From contig CM032808.1 of NCBI GenBank assembly GCA_019155185.1, forward strand, positions 14,308,879 through 14,372,878: a stretch of DNA of 64,000 bases, written 5' to 3'. Origin of the DNA: Beaufortia kweichowensis. Taxonomy: Eukaryota; Chordata; Actinopteri; Cypriniformes; Gastromyzontidae. Shown here piece after piece: positions 21,633 to 36,859 of the stretch. A program made the translations under genes and the position numbers. The notes beneath the pieces were generated by a model. The model ran no database searches and had not been told where the DNA came from. It saw nothing but the letters and a program-made list of their open reading frames with translations. Position 1 is the stretch's first letter; every line of letters begins with the position of its first letter.

Positions 21633-24600
21633 CTGACAGACTTTTGTTTTGAAGTCTTAATGAGCATTTAGGAATTGTTCAGATTGTTTGTCTGCATCTT
21701 ATGGACTGAAAGGATTTCTTTTTAAATCAGTGTTATTGACTCTGCTGTTATTAATATGTATCTTTTCATGCGTTTTGCTTTAATGAACACTTGAAACTAT
21801 GATGTGTTCTGAGCTGCACATATTGAAGAGGTCTGTAATTGAGAAATTGATTGCAACCACAATACTTTATTAGTCATCAGCAGAAAAAAGGGACTTATTT
21901 ACCTTTCACTGGTCTTTGAGAACTGGTGGAGATCGATCGCCCACTCGACACCCTCTCCTTCTGGCTTTCTTCTGTCCGCCCACTTCTCTGTTTTTGCATT
22001 CATTTGCTTAGATTTCTTTAGCAGAGATTCTGTAAGGACGGCTTTCTTCAGGCCGTCCTGCTGTGCTGTTTCTGTAATAAGCAGCCGCAACACGGCCCTG
22101 CGGCGTAGAAACTAAACTAATCAGAGTACGGCGCAGCTTCTGTCAGCTGTAGGAGAAACCCCTCCGTCACCGGAGCAGCCCGTTTCTCCCGGGAACCCTG
22201 ATGAATGCTCTCATTTTCCCACGGACACTCCGTCGGAAGAATAGGGCCGGGGTCAGAAGGGGTCAGAACGCAAATAGCCCGTGTTGCCTTGATTGAGCAA
22301 ATCATGAACATCGTCCCAGTCGCTAAAAACTTGATTAAAGTGACTGATGTTTCGGCCTGTTTCTCTTGCTTTATGAAGCCAAGTAGATGCTCGGCTCTCC
22401 GAGGCACAATTAATGGACGTGTCTGCTAATTGGTTTCTGCTCCTGTTGGCCACGGGCAGTCCGTTGGGAGGGTGGAGGCGCAACACGATGAGTTGTATTC
22501 AGCAGATAACTAGGAAGGGAAATCTATCGGTTTCTGAATCCTGCTGTACGCTGCAGTTGTTCTGCTTCAGGGCACAGATTGTGTGTTTGACATTAAAAAT
22601 GCATTGTGGTCAAAAATTGTTTGTCTGTTTAATGTAGTCCCGTTTGGATTTCTTGGATAGTTTGGAGTGATGATGTAGGAGTTGGAAACAGGAAGGAAAA
22701 ACAATTAATGGGCATATTTCATATTAAATTAAGTGAAAGATTTCAATCGTTTAACGATATGTTTCTTAATTTACCTTTCAGGAAGCACCTCTCAGAGATT
22801 ATATTAGAATACTATTATAAGTTATTTGCTTATCTGGCAGGTGTTCGTACAATAATAATTGGGCTGTCACATTTTTCTTAGCGCTGTGAAGAAGGCTTTT
22901 TTGTCACAACGCAGGGTTTGCACTCTTTTTATGTTTTTTAAATTCATGTTTCTATAATGAATAACGGCTGTGCGGCCCCAGACATGTCTTGTAATAAGTC
23001 TCTCCACCAATGAGCACCGCAGTCGCCAATAATGTTTTGGACTTCTGAACACGCCATGACATTTTCTCCTTTTGATCTGTCCATGTTGGTGTCTGTCTAA
23101 TTTGGCTCCTGCCATGTGATGGATGAATTTGCTCTGAAGTAGCGCTGAGTTCAGTTGGACACGGGGTCTTTGATATCAACAGTAAAGGATAAGGAAAATT
23201 TTTTAATAAAAATTGATAAGTAAGTTTATTTTACTATGATTTCTATGCATGGTTATTATTTGCCTTTAGCCTTGTTATGTGGTCCATGACCCTGTCAAAA
23301 CAAACCAATGACTCCAGGTCTCTGTGTTGTGTTTTAAGGAAAGGACATGAGTCATGAATGCAAGGAGGTGATCATTCAGAAACATTTGACATCTCTAGAT
23401 AGTCTCTTGGCGTGTCTTGGTAACAGAGAAGGGAAACATTATTTAAAATCACTAGCTAAGGCCACAACAAGAGCACATATTGCTGTCATGCATCTTGGTG
23501 ATAAAGTGGAGTTGTTCAAAGGGGTTAAAATCATTTTTTGTTGAGATGTTGTGTTTTGCGATGAACAAGTGCTTTTTAAATGCAGTTCATCCAACAGCCT
23601 TGGCAAGCTGCGACAGATTCAAATCACGACGTTTGAACCACAACAACAATAAAATAACATTCCAATACTATAGTGATATTGAAAGTTTACTCAAAAGGCT
23701 AAAATTTGCCCATAGGGAACCGTTCAATTAAACACAAGAGATGCCACTTACTAGTCCAGCTTTCAAAAATCTAATAACCGCTCTGTACATCCATCAAGCC
23801 GCAGGGCAAACTTATTTAAGCGCAGACCCCATTCAAGCAGAGAGCAAAGTCTCATGCATTAAAAAGAAGTGAATTTAATTTGAAAACGGGGTTGTCAAAT
23901 TACTTCAATTATGCTGCACCCTGAATTTCCTTCACATGGATTGCACCAAATGGATTACGTTTCCTAATTACTGAGGAGCTTTTCAAGGGGAAAGATTTCT
24001 GTCACTGCGATGTGGTTAAACTTATTTTTTCTGTCTTAAGTGCACCGGTTGCCGTGAAGCTTTTAGCTCGAAAGTAACGTAAATGTTTAATCGTCAAACA
24101 TTAGCACCTTGTTGAACAAACTTTTTTGAGGACGTTCATTTTAATATTGTGGAACTGTTGCTGTAGACGAAAACAGCTGAACCAAAATATAAGCTGAAGT
24201 AAAGAACATGAGATTCATAATGAAAACTAACACAAACTCTCAGTGTAATGTGGCTTTGTGTTAGAATGACATATTAGCTAGACACAGTGAAAGGTGATAT
24301 CTGCAGAGAGCGCATCTTATCGCAAGAGCACAGCCCCTCGACATTACATCTCATAAATTTATCTACATCTGCCCTTTCACATATCTCATATTTATTTACA
24401 CACTTTAACAAGATGGAAGGATCTGGGTGCGTGCTGAGGAACTTCATTTATGCTGTTATGGCCATAGTGCATGAACATAGTGTTCTTGTCCATGCAGTAA
24501 ACTTCATAACAGGCAGACACCTGGTTCGAGGTGACACTTATTACATTATCTTCAATGTGATATTCCTACTGCCTCCTGCTTTTTGCATTAATCTCTTTTT

Positions 24601-27600
24601 TCCAAACTGTTTTCATTGTATACATTGGTATAGCTGTATAAAATAAGTGATAGTTTTTAGATTTATAGATTTATAAGTGATAGATTTGTTTGAAAACAAG
24701 ATTTTTGGTATTCGGTATTTGGTATTTGGCTTAAGCTATGCTGTAAAATCATACTTTTATTGTTGAATATTTTCACTAGATGTTGGAACAGCTGCGGGGA
24801 TGTTGGGTGATGGGGTCCGTCTTACAATATTACAATTGATTTCAGTTGAACCCAAAGATGTTTAGTTGGGGTTCACGTCTGGGCCTTGCAAAAGGGCCAA
24901 GATGTTATATTAAAGCACCATACTATTGTATCATGGTACTGCCTTACTATTTCCTCATATTTTGGGCTGTGATTTATCGATTGGATATGCTGGATGCAGT
25001 TTCCTATTGACTCCAGTCTCTGCTTGCCAGCTCTGAAGTTAGGTCTTGTTAGGTCTGCTCTCTAAAGTGCCCAATGTTTAATTCAGCCAAAGCCTCCTTT
25101 AAGCCAAACATTGCTAAAGCTGTGCCATGTGAGAAAATGAATAAAGAATGTGTTGTGGTATGCGAGGAATCTCTCCATACAGATAGAGCTCTCTAAAGTC
25201 TTTGAGCATCGGCTAAAACACAGAGTAACCATTCTCTTAAGAAAGCCACAAGATAAATGTAGTGGCCTGTTGTTAAGATGAAGTTTTCTAGGTCAGAGAA
25301 GTGATGTGGTCTTGTTCAACTAGCTTCTGATGAAAAATAAAGGCAGAAAAGAGAAAAAGCTTTCTTTTCAAGCTCAGTATTAAATACAAATGCTCTGAGA
25401 TGTGGCATTTATTGTGTATTCTTGCCCCCTTTGTACGCTGTCCATGGTGCTGAACTCAATTGTGCAGGACATGCACTGTCCATAGTACTGAATTTTGAAG
25501 GTTCTGGGCCCAGTTGCATGAAACTCCTTAAGATAAGAAAACCTTTACTTCTAATTATACAATATTGTCACTAAGGGTTTTCTTTATTTATTTTTCTGTA
25601 ATCGTCTACTAATGTCTATGTGGCAGAATATAAGTGCTATGCTTTCTTTTGATGAATTTGTTGTTTCACCACATACAGGTTATAAGAGGAGGACTCAATG
25701 ACAACTAACCGAGATATTGTAAATATTTTTAATGCAGACATAATGGCAGACAAGTTGTTATTGTGCTGATGTAATTACAGCGAAAGTAGGCTAAGTAAGT
25801 TTCGGCAGAATAAGTTGTTGTGATTGATTGCATGTGATGTAATACAATTAAAAGAAATTAAGGATTTGCATTTTAATGAGATTATTATCATCAGTTAGAA
25901 AGATTCATTAGTCTTTATTAGTTTGGTATCAGTGCAGACAAGTGCAGCCAGCAGAGCATGAGAAATGTAATGACATGAAAACGCTTCAGTGTAGCAATGG
26001 CACACACACAGACACCAACACACACTTTTGGACCCAAAAAGCACATCGAGATATGCTGCGTTTGGCTGTGGGGTGTTGGTGTGAGAAGCAGAAACTAACT
26101 AGATCTTTAAAAGGAACTGTCATAACCTTAGATCATATCACACACACAATCATCATATCACATCATTTCGTATCATCTTGTCTTTTCTTGGCAGATATGG
26201 CAATGATGGCTGGCAGATGGGTCAGAGTTGTCATGACGACAGACCATCATGATATGGTGACTCAGATATGCAAGTGTGTGTGTGTGTATGTGAATAGTGA
26301 GTGAATACGTCTGACACCTGCTTACATAGACAAAAAATGTTTTGGAGTCTGAAAAGATTCACAGAGTTTTAACTTTTAGATTGTCTGTTTCTTCTTTCGT
26401 TCTCATAGTGTTCCTTATCTTTGTTTTCACATCTCTCTCACACACACACACACACACACATTTGGTGTTTTTTTACTCTAGTGAACAATTACGATTAATT
26501 ATGGGTACTCTTTTGGTGCCTGAACAGGGTTAATTAATGAAGTCAAAGAGACGCCCTCATTTTCCACAATGATTATCATCAATTAATTTACGGTACACAC
26601 AGAGATAACACAACTTCAGGTCATTTACTCCTGCAGGAATTGAACAAAACCCCAGAATATTGTACTGACTGAGATACTCTTCCACTGTTGAAAGTGTTTT
26701 TTACTCCATTATTCTGTTTTGGTTAAATCTAAGCAACAGTTGAAAATCTGTTGAGCTTAAAAAATGCACCATACAGTAAAGCAGCATAAAATTGTCCACA
26801 TGACCTGTGTGCTACATTCCAGGTCTTCTGAAGGCATCTGACAGCTTTCTGTGAGGAACAGACTGAAACTAAATCTGTCTGCTGTAGCTCTCATATCTCA
26901 TTTGTACTTTTGCAAAATCGGCTACAACACACATTTGACATTTGGTAACACTGAAGTCTAACCAGGGAAATGCTTTTGACAGATGTCATACTGAATATGA
27001 TTTTCGTTTTAGTCTGTTCCTCACATTTTTTGTCAGTTTGTTTTTGGAGCTCAACAATGTCTTATTTTTTAATTGGACAGAGAGGAGTTTCTACTGAGGA
27101 GTCTAAATTTATTTATTGTTGGGTAAATTCTCCCTATATTGGTTCTTAGATCTGCACAGAAAATCAAATGACACCATATTTTACGGTCTTATCCCTCTTC
27201 CATCTTTCCGTTTTCCCTATCTGTTTCTCTGTATCTTTTAATGCTGTGTTCTAGAGGATATGGCTGATGATGTTGATTAACATGCAGTCAGTTCTTTATC
27301 GGTATGCGTTGACTGCTCACGCTTGGCTGTGCACCAGAAAGTGCAATTTTTAATCTATCTGACATCTAGCGCCTTAGCTGGCACATCACTCAGCGCCCAC
27401 GCTGTTTGCATCGTCTGCAGCACAAGCATTTAATAGTAAGATGTTCCTTCACCACCGCCTCATTGATCATGAGACAAACCCTCACGAGAGCAGCGTATTA
27501 GGACCTGTGACAGGCGTAAAATGTTGCAAATGAGCTTTTATGCATTTGTCAGGCAATGTAACATGATGTTGTGATGCACAGATATGCATCTGTTTATATT

Positions 27601-27674
27601 CCTGTTATATGATTTACTAGTTTCTGTGTGCTACCTCTGACCCACTTGCAGTCTTGTGGTTTGGTCACCATTAA

Positions 27675-27837
27675 CATTACATTTACATTTATGCATTAGG
27701 CAGATGCGTTCATCTAAAGCGACTTACAGTGCATTTTATCCATGCATGTCTTTTATCATTTTGTGTGTTTCCTGAGATCAAACCCATGATCTTTGTGTTG
27801 CCATCGCAATGCTCTACCAACTGAGCTACAGAAACAC
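27675..27837 (-). mobile_element. tRNA-derived SINE with LINE-type tail
   Basis: On the minus strand it starts with a tRNA-like head, TGTAGCTCAGTTGGTAGAGC (A box). A B-box-like GGGTTTGATCTC follows. The shared fish tail comes next, AAGTCGCTTTAGATGAACGC then CTGCCTAATGCATAAATG. It is the most complete of several copies in the window and is not a functional tRNA gene. Confidence 0.7.
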
Positions 27838-30800
27838 TTGTAATGCGTCTCCGCATGATCTCAATACTGATGTGGTTCGGTTTGGGAGAAGTAAAGTCTG
27901 TGGCCCTGAAGCTGTTAAATAAACTATCAATCTGTGTTATGCATGACATCATTCATAGATTTTCAAAGGTTTAATAAAATATAGACATTTAACATTTTGC
28001 ATCTACAGTACTTTGTAACACCTAGAGAAAACAACCTCATATGGCATTACAGAGAGAATACCTACAAGATACAGTATATAAAATAATAAGATACACATGT
28101 TTTTGTGCTCCTTCCACCCCCATAGTTTGACTCTGAGATGTCTAAAATGATCTATGCAGAGCAGCATCTCTGAACTCTCTGATTTCAGGAGGAAGGTGGA
28201 GGACGTGTCTGACATAACTTACCTCGCTAGAAAGATGGAACGAGGGTGGGGAGAACACAGAGTATGATAAATAATGAGCAGAAGAATGGCTGTGTAGCTG
28301 TCCTCCTGCTTTGCCCTGAAATGTGTCATTATAATGGGGGTGGAGTGAGCTACAATTCAGGCTTCAACGCTTTGACAAAACGTTTCTTCACTTTAGACTA
28401 TCTCAGACTATCTTAACTGCAATGGATTTGATTTTTGTTTAGGTTTTGCTTTAGATTTGCCACAGATTTCCTTCTTTGCATGCAAAACATACTGACCTGC
28501 TAAAGTTCAGCTTGTTGCATTTAGTGTCTGTATTGCAGATAGCAAGGACAGAAGTTAAGACCCCATCTGATCATCATCTGATGACTCGGGCTGTGTAAAT
28601 GACTGGCTGCAGTTTTGTGCTCCAATAGATTCATTTAGTGATGACCTTACACATTTGAAGCATTTAGAGATGGGTTTCTGAATGTAAACGCTTTGGCACT
28701 TTCAGAGGCACCTTTCTTGAATAATTGACTTAGAAAATTAATTATTAATTTGAATCAATGTGTCGAATGAATGACATAATCAATAACCGAATGATGCAAT
28801 TCTGAGAAATCAAGCCTGAAAACTTGAGCCTTAGTACGTACCCTTACATCCTAAATGTATTTAAATCCATCAAAGGCATTTGCGTGTACTGATCTGTTAA
28901 TAAGCCAGGCTCATGCATTTTTAAAAATGTGAAAAATAAACATGCCAGGTTTTATTAAAGCTCTTTCCGTTTCAGTTTTAGCAGTTCTACTAAGAGTTTT
29001 TTGCACGCAGAGGAGAATTTGATTTATAAAAACCATAAATTCTCATGAATCAATCACACAACAGCTGGGAAATGTGGCTAAAATTACACTAAAGTAACAG
29101 TTGGCTGTGTTATACGTTTAATTATGATTAAAGTCCGGCCATATGTGTCGGGTATGTGGGGGAAAGCAGATATACTGTAATCTTAACACTTTCTGTTTTT
29201 CACTTATTTACTCTTTAAAATCTGTAAACATGTGAATTAAATTTAGAACTTCAGACAACACTTACTTTTAAGTTTTTAAGTAATTGTAATTGAAAGTAAA
29301 ATGTACTTTATAATATACAATTTAATATTTGTGTATTTTTAGATTTTTTTTTAGACATTTTAAGGGTTTTTTATTTTAGATATTTTTATAAATAACATTA
29401 ATATGAACAATTTTTATCATTTGTTTTTTAAATAGGCCTATTAAATCACGAGTCTTATACCTATCAATGAGTATATACTTTGTCATGATTAGTTTAGAAT
29501 TTAACTATGAAATATTAAAGTGAATAGGTAAATAAGTGTTCCTATATATACTATATATTAGTCACCCAAATACACATTTTCTATATATTAGTAGGGGAGG
29601 ACTGAATTGCGTGTGCACGGATGTAAAATCACTGTATGATGAGTGTTTTGTGTATTGAATTACTGCAGAAGTTGCATTTACTGAACGTTATTACATTTAT
29701 GCTGCTTTTCCTCACCTCTCTATTTATAAGTAGAATTGGTCTCTGGGTTTCACGAAAGCATTACAGCCAAATTTATACATTCAGTGCACTAAAGTCTATC
29801 TTTCCCTGAAGACTAAAATAGTATTTCACATTTCCTGAGTAAACTTATAAAATAACGTATGTCATTTTCTTCCCGTCTTACCTGCACTCCGGCTCTAATC
29901 GTATATTTCTTTCCATCATAAACACACAGTCACACACTCGCTCTCAGTAATGTCAATGATGGCAATTCTCCGCTCAAATGTAGCATTAATTTCCCCAGGC
30001 GTACTACAGAATTAGTACAGAGATCCGTCTTCGGGGTTATTCAGAGAAACACATTAGGAAGATCTTTTCTGTTTGCTTTTATCTCCCTGCTGATCTGGAG
30101 CCTTTTAAAGCAGCACACAGCACGACTCTGATCTCACAGCCCAGCAGGAAATGGTTAATGTTATATCAAGACACCAATCTTTGACATTTTGATTGTAGGT
30201 TTCTACTATCAAGTGGTTGTTTGGGGTCAGGTGAAATAATCTGTGAGCTTCTCAGGTCACAGCTACAAAGTCAAGTTGGGTTTTTCTTTACAGGTCTTTG
30301 GCTCAAAGAGGACTAAAACAGAGGACCTGGATCTGGGAAGCTCAAATATTTTTGATATTACTTTCTGTTTCCTCGGTTTAAAAAAAAGGTTTACGTCCAC
30401 ATTGATCTCAGTGGTAGTTACTTCTCTCTCCCGTCTCTCTATGTCAATAGCAACAAAAAACACTCTACCATAATGTTAAAGCTGCAACTTTTTAAAACGT
30501 TTTTCAACACGTGTGAAGATAAGTTTGTACCTTCAATTTTATGTTTTAAACAGAGATTGTGATAGAAAAGCTTTTACAGCTTTTACAGCAGTTACGCCAG
30601 AAGAATCGGGCCCTTGTGTTAAACCACTGAAGTACTTTAAAATAATGAAGCTGATATGATGTAATATAAAGATTTTTTTCCCAGTCATGCTAAAGGCCTA
30701 GACCTATAGTACGATATTATGAAGGACTAAAAACCTCATATCATGCCACATGCCAGCCATCCTTGTCGAATTATTCTAACCATTAAACATTCAGATTCTG

Positions 30801-33057
30801 CATATTAAAGCTCACAGTAAGATTCAAGGCCAAGATACATTACTGCATAATGTTGAATACAGAAAGCAATGTGGTGGATTTACAGGAATGAATACAATAT
30901 TGTGATGTATTTAACACGGAGCTAATGGCGTACATTTGCCAGAGAAAATCATATATTGCAATAACTTTGACACAGTGCAAACAACAGCGCATTAAAATCT
31001 TATAGGGCATTCAGCTTAAAGTATGTAAACAAACTATGTATAATGTAGTACTAAATTTGTTTTACAATCTATCATAGTTGTGATACCAGTTTAAAGGCTC
31101 TTCCAGAGGTTAGACTGACTAAGATATCTCCTTTAGACTATAGAGTATACTAAGGTGGCATTCTATTTAATCCCATATTGTAGATCTGTATAGATGGATG
31201 GATAGATATTGCTTTGTAATACAATTTGTTCAATACTTAAACATTTTGAGATCAGTGTATTGTATTATTTTAACAGATTCTTATTTTGACTTAAAATTAA
31301 TTAGGATGTCCCCTTAGAAGGCAGCTGCTTATGTAGACAGTAGACAGCAAATAGGCTTTGCAACAGAATAAAAGCAAGTGGAAGAAAGAGAGTCATTTGA
31401 CAATACAACTAGCCATTATTGAAAATGTTGAATTGAATTTTCCATATTCATTAAACAATTTATTCTAACTCGAGTACTTTATGCAACGGTTCCTCAAATA
31501 ACATCAGATTTCTCCAGAGCGCGATATGAAAATAGGCTTCAAGAAAAGAGTTTGGAAATACGGTGAGAAGCGCTTCATCTATTCACCTGTGAGTCTTAGA
31601 AAGTTAGAGCTCAATTTGGATTTCAATCAGTGCTTTCTTCCCATATAAGAATGAGCGTGTACACACTCAGAATAGAAAGTCAATAGAAAAGAACTTGATG
31701 TGAAGCGGAGGAGGAACGGTCCGTCAAATGAAAATGATGCCAAACTTTTGTGCGTAGCTTCGGTGTCGAAAGGAGCGAAGAAAAATGCTCTGCTTTCTCA
31801 CCCCTCACGGTGCCTTTGTAGTCTGTGTGCATCCGTATCACTAACTGCTAGTCTGTAAACTTTAGCGCTGATGACGAGTCACCCGTGTGTGTAAATCAGA
31901 GGTCTCTGCCCGCTGACGTTCATCTCTGCATTAGCATCTGCTGGGCCATACGAGCACAGATAAACCTTTAACCAGACCCATGGATCTTCATTACCGCATG
32001 CCAGTTACAGCTGGAATTACTGCCAAATGTCTCTGTTAGCCAGATGCTATGTTTAAACGTCAACACGGCGGGGATGCGATCAGGTCAATATCATCAACGC
32101 GCCTCAGCAGGGCCGCTTGAGGACAATGAAAAATGTACAAAAAAGTTCAAAAAAGTAGTCGGGTAATACATTTTGCATTCATGGTGGGTGGTTAACCAAA
32201 ACGATTGATAGTTCATCTGCATAAACATTTATACCAGACAATATTTAAACTTCCTCTGCACATATATTGTGATTAAAACCCAACTTCTCTAGTGACATCT
32301 GAGGTTGTTTACCATATTGTGGTAGGCGTACAATTTTTACACTTTCACTGTACGTTTTTCATTAGTCAGAGCAACTTAGTCGTGTCGGATGCCAGCTGCG
32401 AATGAAGATATATTTGTTTTTTGACAGATAAACACGGTTATGGTCTATTTGTCATGTTTTATGAAATCAGTCGCTGCTTGTTCTTAGATGTTTTCTTCAA
32501 AGGAAAACACGTCTAGTAACCTTTCCAGCAAAAAAAAAAGGTTTTTCATGTTGTCTTTTTGGAGTTTAAGCCTAACATTGAGTGAAAGGTTATTGTAGCA
32601 AAGAAACAAAATCATTGATATTTTCAAATGAAAGCCTGCAGTGTCAACTATGAGACACTTGGTCAATTGGTATTTCTTTCCCACAGACAGATATTTTTTT
32701 AAATAACATTTAGTACAACCAAACCAAACATGGAGAAACACGTTTGTTTTTTGTGGTAGTGCATTTCTTTGGCCTAGCATAGACAAACCTTCTGTCAGTC
32801 AGGAATTGTGGGATAGTAAAGTGTACTCTATTCTCTTGTGCATCTGTCACTCACCTGTCTGTCCGTATCTGTGCTTTCAGACAGGAGCTGATGGTCCAGT
32901 CGCTGTTGGAAACAAAATGAAAATGCTACCTTAATACATCTAATCATTACATCTCCATCCAACCAAATGCTGTCCTACTTATGACATTTTGTTATATTTT
33001 AGCATCTTTAATCTCTGTTTGCCTCAAATTTAGTTCTGGCATTTTATCAAGCAGTTT

Positions 33058-33395
33058 CTAAAATGCAAATGTCAATCTTACCATGAATAAAATGAAGTTT
33101 CTACCAAAGGTTTTCATCATAATGGCAATATTTGGTGGTTTAAATACTCATCTGAGGTCAATTCCAGAGTTTTTGTTTATGTTTAAATCATGATTTTTCA
33201 CAGTCAGATAAAGTGCTGTTTTTAGAATGGTCACATCCATAACAGTCCATATTCCTCATAAATGAACACATGAAAATTACAATAAAATATCTTTTTTATG
33301 TTCATTGAAGAGTCATATCTGTTGGGTATTGCTGCTTCTGGTTTGTGTATTTTAATTCACAGAAATCCTACAAAGTATGTTGTCTCTCAAAACTT
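33058..33395 (+). repeat. Unnamed dispersed repeat, copy A
   Basis: Shares long similarity with 57860-58095 (plus) and with 63186-63465 (minus). The common core runs through AAGTGCTGTTTTTAGAA, CATAACAGTCCATATTCCTC and ATAAATGAACACAT, and ends with a TTGTTGGGTATT segment. No ORF, tRNA head or clear TIR was seen. It is the longest copy together with C. Confidence 0.65.
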
Positions 33396-36300
33396 ATGCA
33401 TAAGAAAGATCATGTCAAGTTATTTGACCGGTTCTGAAGCAGACGATGCTTTCAAGTTCGCTTCGTACAAATAATCACTGTATTTTGACAGTTTCAAAGT
33501 TTGCCTAAATCCACCCAAACCTTCCCAGTGACGCGAGTCAATCGTACATTGAGCAAATACCGACTTTTCTTTCAGCAAAATGACTGATTATTGAGACAAG
33601 AGAAAAAGAGGAAGACTATGTTCTTCTCAAAAGCAGAATTTTTCCAGTTACATAAGCACTTATGTCCAAAAAAGTGAGAATCTAAGTGCTCTTGCTACTA
33701 TAACAATAAAGTGAGAAAGGCACTCTTGTCATCCCTCTGTAATGTAATGCCAAATTTCAATATTGTTTTAGGCTTTCTGGAGCAGAAGATAAACTAGAAG
33801 AAAACCAAACTATATTCCTGTGAAAGTCAAGCAGAACAACCAACCAAGCATTGAAAAGCCAAAGAGACCCACAGATAGATTCAGAAAAGTCACGGTCAGG
33901 TGTCCATGAAACTATTGATTTTATAGAACGTCTTGTGGAGAGATGAAAACAGAAGGGCTTGTGGCGTCGTCATTAAACCACACCGCAGTTGAGCTGGTTC
34001 TGGCATCTTCATACGAGCTTTGACAGTTTTTACACCTCGCCTGCCAGCGTCTCGTTCCAGCACATATCTTTTCCTGGAACGCAGACTCAGCGCTTTTCCC
34101 GTGACATATTACACACAAACACAAAACAATCTCCCGGCCATCATGTATCTGCGTCAACCTGAAGAATACAAATCAGCGCTGAGGTGTTTACACAACTAAA
34201 TCTTCTCTTTCAGATAGACCGAACAGGCAGCAGAGACTAATTACACCGAGATTTACATGCGGAGAGGGCGTCAGTGCACGGTTTTGCCCAAGCTAGCGTT
34301 TTCATGGCACCTTATGAAGTCATATTTATCAAATACAGACATGCACACATGGTGGTAAACAGGTGTGGTTAATCTAACAACTTGATTGACGGTTTAATAA
34401 ACACGTCAGGTTTGAGAGCATGTTTTGCATGATCTGCATGTAAATCTCAAAGTGATAAGTGGTTATAGGGGTGGAATGATTTATGGTTCACAATTGGATA
34501 GTATTATGATAGTTTAACTACATTTTAAAAATAAAACTGAAATTTAAGTAGCAGATTTATATTCCAAATTACATTTTTGTTGTATGTACAACTTATAGAT
34601 TTGACAGTATTTAAGGTTTAGTTAGGTTTCATATGAAAAAAATATGAAAAAAATTAGGAATTAAAAAGGAATTAAGAAAGCTAAACCCTAAATGAGAACC
34701 TCCTGCTTAAAATAATAATAATAAAAAACATTATATATGTGTTGATGTAGGTCACATGTTGAGATCTGGAATAAACATATTTAATATTCAATGTAAATGA
34801 AGATTAAAAAGCATTTTGTGTTTTTATTAATTTAGCTATAAAGGTGCAGACGTATGCAAGGAATTAGTGAATGGACAGACAAAATTACTTTTTATCCACT
34901 AATTTTCTTAATTTGATTTATTGAGCTGTCATGTATGTATTTGCAGGAAATGTCAGATTGATGTCATTTGACTCCGAAGTAAAGATAAATATGTAAACTT
35001 AACCTGCAATTTTTCAAACAGAGATGGTGATAGAGAGGCAAAGGATGCACATTTTGCCTGAACAGCTTTAAAGAAAACAGAAACCAGTTCTTAAGAACTC
35101 AAGTAAGAAAGAATGAAAGAAAAATCTCAACAGAAGAAATGTAAACTTCTATACGTTTCTAAATGATGCATTAAATCCATTTTTAAGAGATTATGCAGTG
35201 TACACAATTAAAAACACGCACGTAAGAGATGAGCATTCAGAGGTGTGGTGATGGCGTGTGTTTGTGGATGTGTCGGTGGTTTGTTTTGCTGAAGAAAGAA
35301 GAGAAACAGCGGTGGGCAAACAACACAGTCTGTGAAGTTAATGTTAAAGGTCAACTGCTAAGAGAGTAGAAAAACCAAAAGATATTATTTTTGGGCATCC
35401 TCTGGGACAAAACACAAGAGAGAGAGAGACATCTGTTCCTGAAATAGTCCCAGTCGAGCAACACAGTAAAATCTGCTCCGTCTGCAGTTCTGCTATCATA
35501 AATAGATCATTTCATCCTCATTGAAATAATACAGCATCATTACCAGCGCTGTCATTGTACCACATTTATTCTGTGTGATTATTTAAACAATACGTGATAA
35601 AATTATGCACACTGACTTATACATTAATATTGTAATATTTCTCTTTTCATTTGCATTTATGCATTTAAGGTTTGCTTGAATTTAATCTAATTTACAATGC
35701 TGTAAATTATACATTTTAAACGTTTTCCTTCAATTAATTTCTGGTTGGATAAAATGTACTTGCCATAAATGTGGTACCCTATAAGAAATATGACAATAGA
35801 TAGATGTTACATAATTGTAAATCATTGACCGAAAGGTACAATTTCACTGATGCCCAGAAAATAAGCGCACCAGATGAAATCCTGTCTTTGATGTTTTACT
35901 GCTGTGGTCTGTTCTCTGCCTCAAGGTGGAGCACATGAGACATGCGTTTCCATGGAATCATGGCTGGCGGCATGGCAACCATGCATCCTTCCCTGGGCGG
36001 TGAGAAACAATTCAACCAACACTTGTTAAAAGTCAGAAGGTAAATCGATGTTTGTAAACTATTACAGAAAATATCCAGTGAAATATTTGTAAGTCATTAA
36101 AGGAAAAGTCTTTATTTATACAGTATAAAATAAGCTTTATATATAATGATAATTTGCACTTTAATAGTCAGACGTAGCCAGCGATTGTATCCATTGCATC
36201 TTGTTTTGATCAAAACAAGACAGAAAGACTTGATCTGACATTTGACCAAGCAATTTTGTTTTGTGTCGTTTATATGAAATAAAAGTTTGTATAATTACAA

Positions 36301-36734
36301 ATTGGCTATTGTAAACAATACAATGTATGCTTATAATTTAGTAACATTCCCATGATAAAATCTATTACAGTTGCCAGTCTCCTGTGTGCTTCTCATGGGA
36401 ACTGCATTTTGCAAAAATTCATGTGTCGGTCACGTATTAGGTTTCATTTAGGGCAGAATGCTGCAGCTGACAAGCGAGGCAGCTCACTTGATGTTGGTGT
36501 CATGGAGTTGGGTGTCTTTAGTATAAATATACAGGTCAATTACTCTGGAGTACATTTTCCCAGAGGGCCATGCGGCCATGCGTGAGTAAAGACAACATCA
36601 GGTTAACCTCCTGCACCCACCACTCGTCCCATTAGTATTCAATCCACTGCTACCAGATGTACATACAAACACGCACAGGCTCATGTAGTGAGTATTGGAT
36701 GTTGTGGCATCTGGAAGTGTATGAACAGAGACAG

Positions 36735-36859
<125 letters not shown>

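Larger units (their letters stand above)
18851..27670. other. Gene-poor region, left block
   Basis: No recognisable coding exon. Repeats present are a palindromic MITE (19044-19289), a SINE (19790-19908), a GT tract (about 21129-21150), a MITE fragment (21541-21632) and a CA tract (about 26439-26460). Repeat-free, more GC-rich islands at about 22090-22640, 23880-24010 and 27280-27560 look like candidate conserved non-coding elements by composition. The remainder shows nothing that I can support. Confidence 0.4.

Noticed and set aside
27775..27837. Possible tRNA gene on the minus strand
   Set aside because: A-box and B-box-like sequences are part of a SINE head. The cloverleaf is not maintained and a LINE-type tail follows.
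30299..30473. Acceptor followed by the frame VFGSKRTKTEDLDLGSS
   Set aside because: No donor of reasonable strength and no recognisable homology; probably chance.
32880..32935. Acceptor CTGTGCTTTCAG followed by QELMVQSLLETK and a stop
   Set aside because: Protein-like but only twelve codons, with no identifiable upstream exon; could not be supported.
33758..33830. Acceptor followed by an open frame ending LEENQTIFL
   Set aside because: No credible donor or upstream partner exon. One of several such chance combinations.
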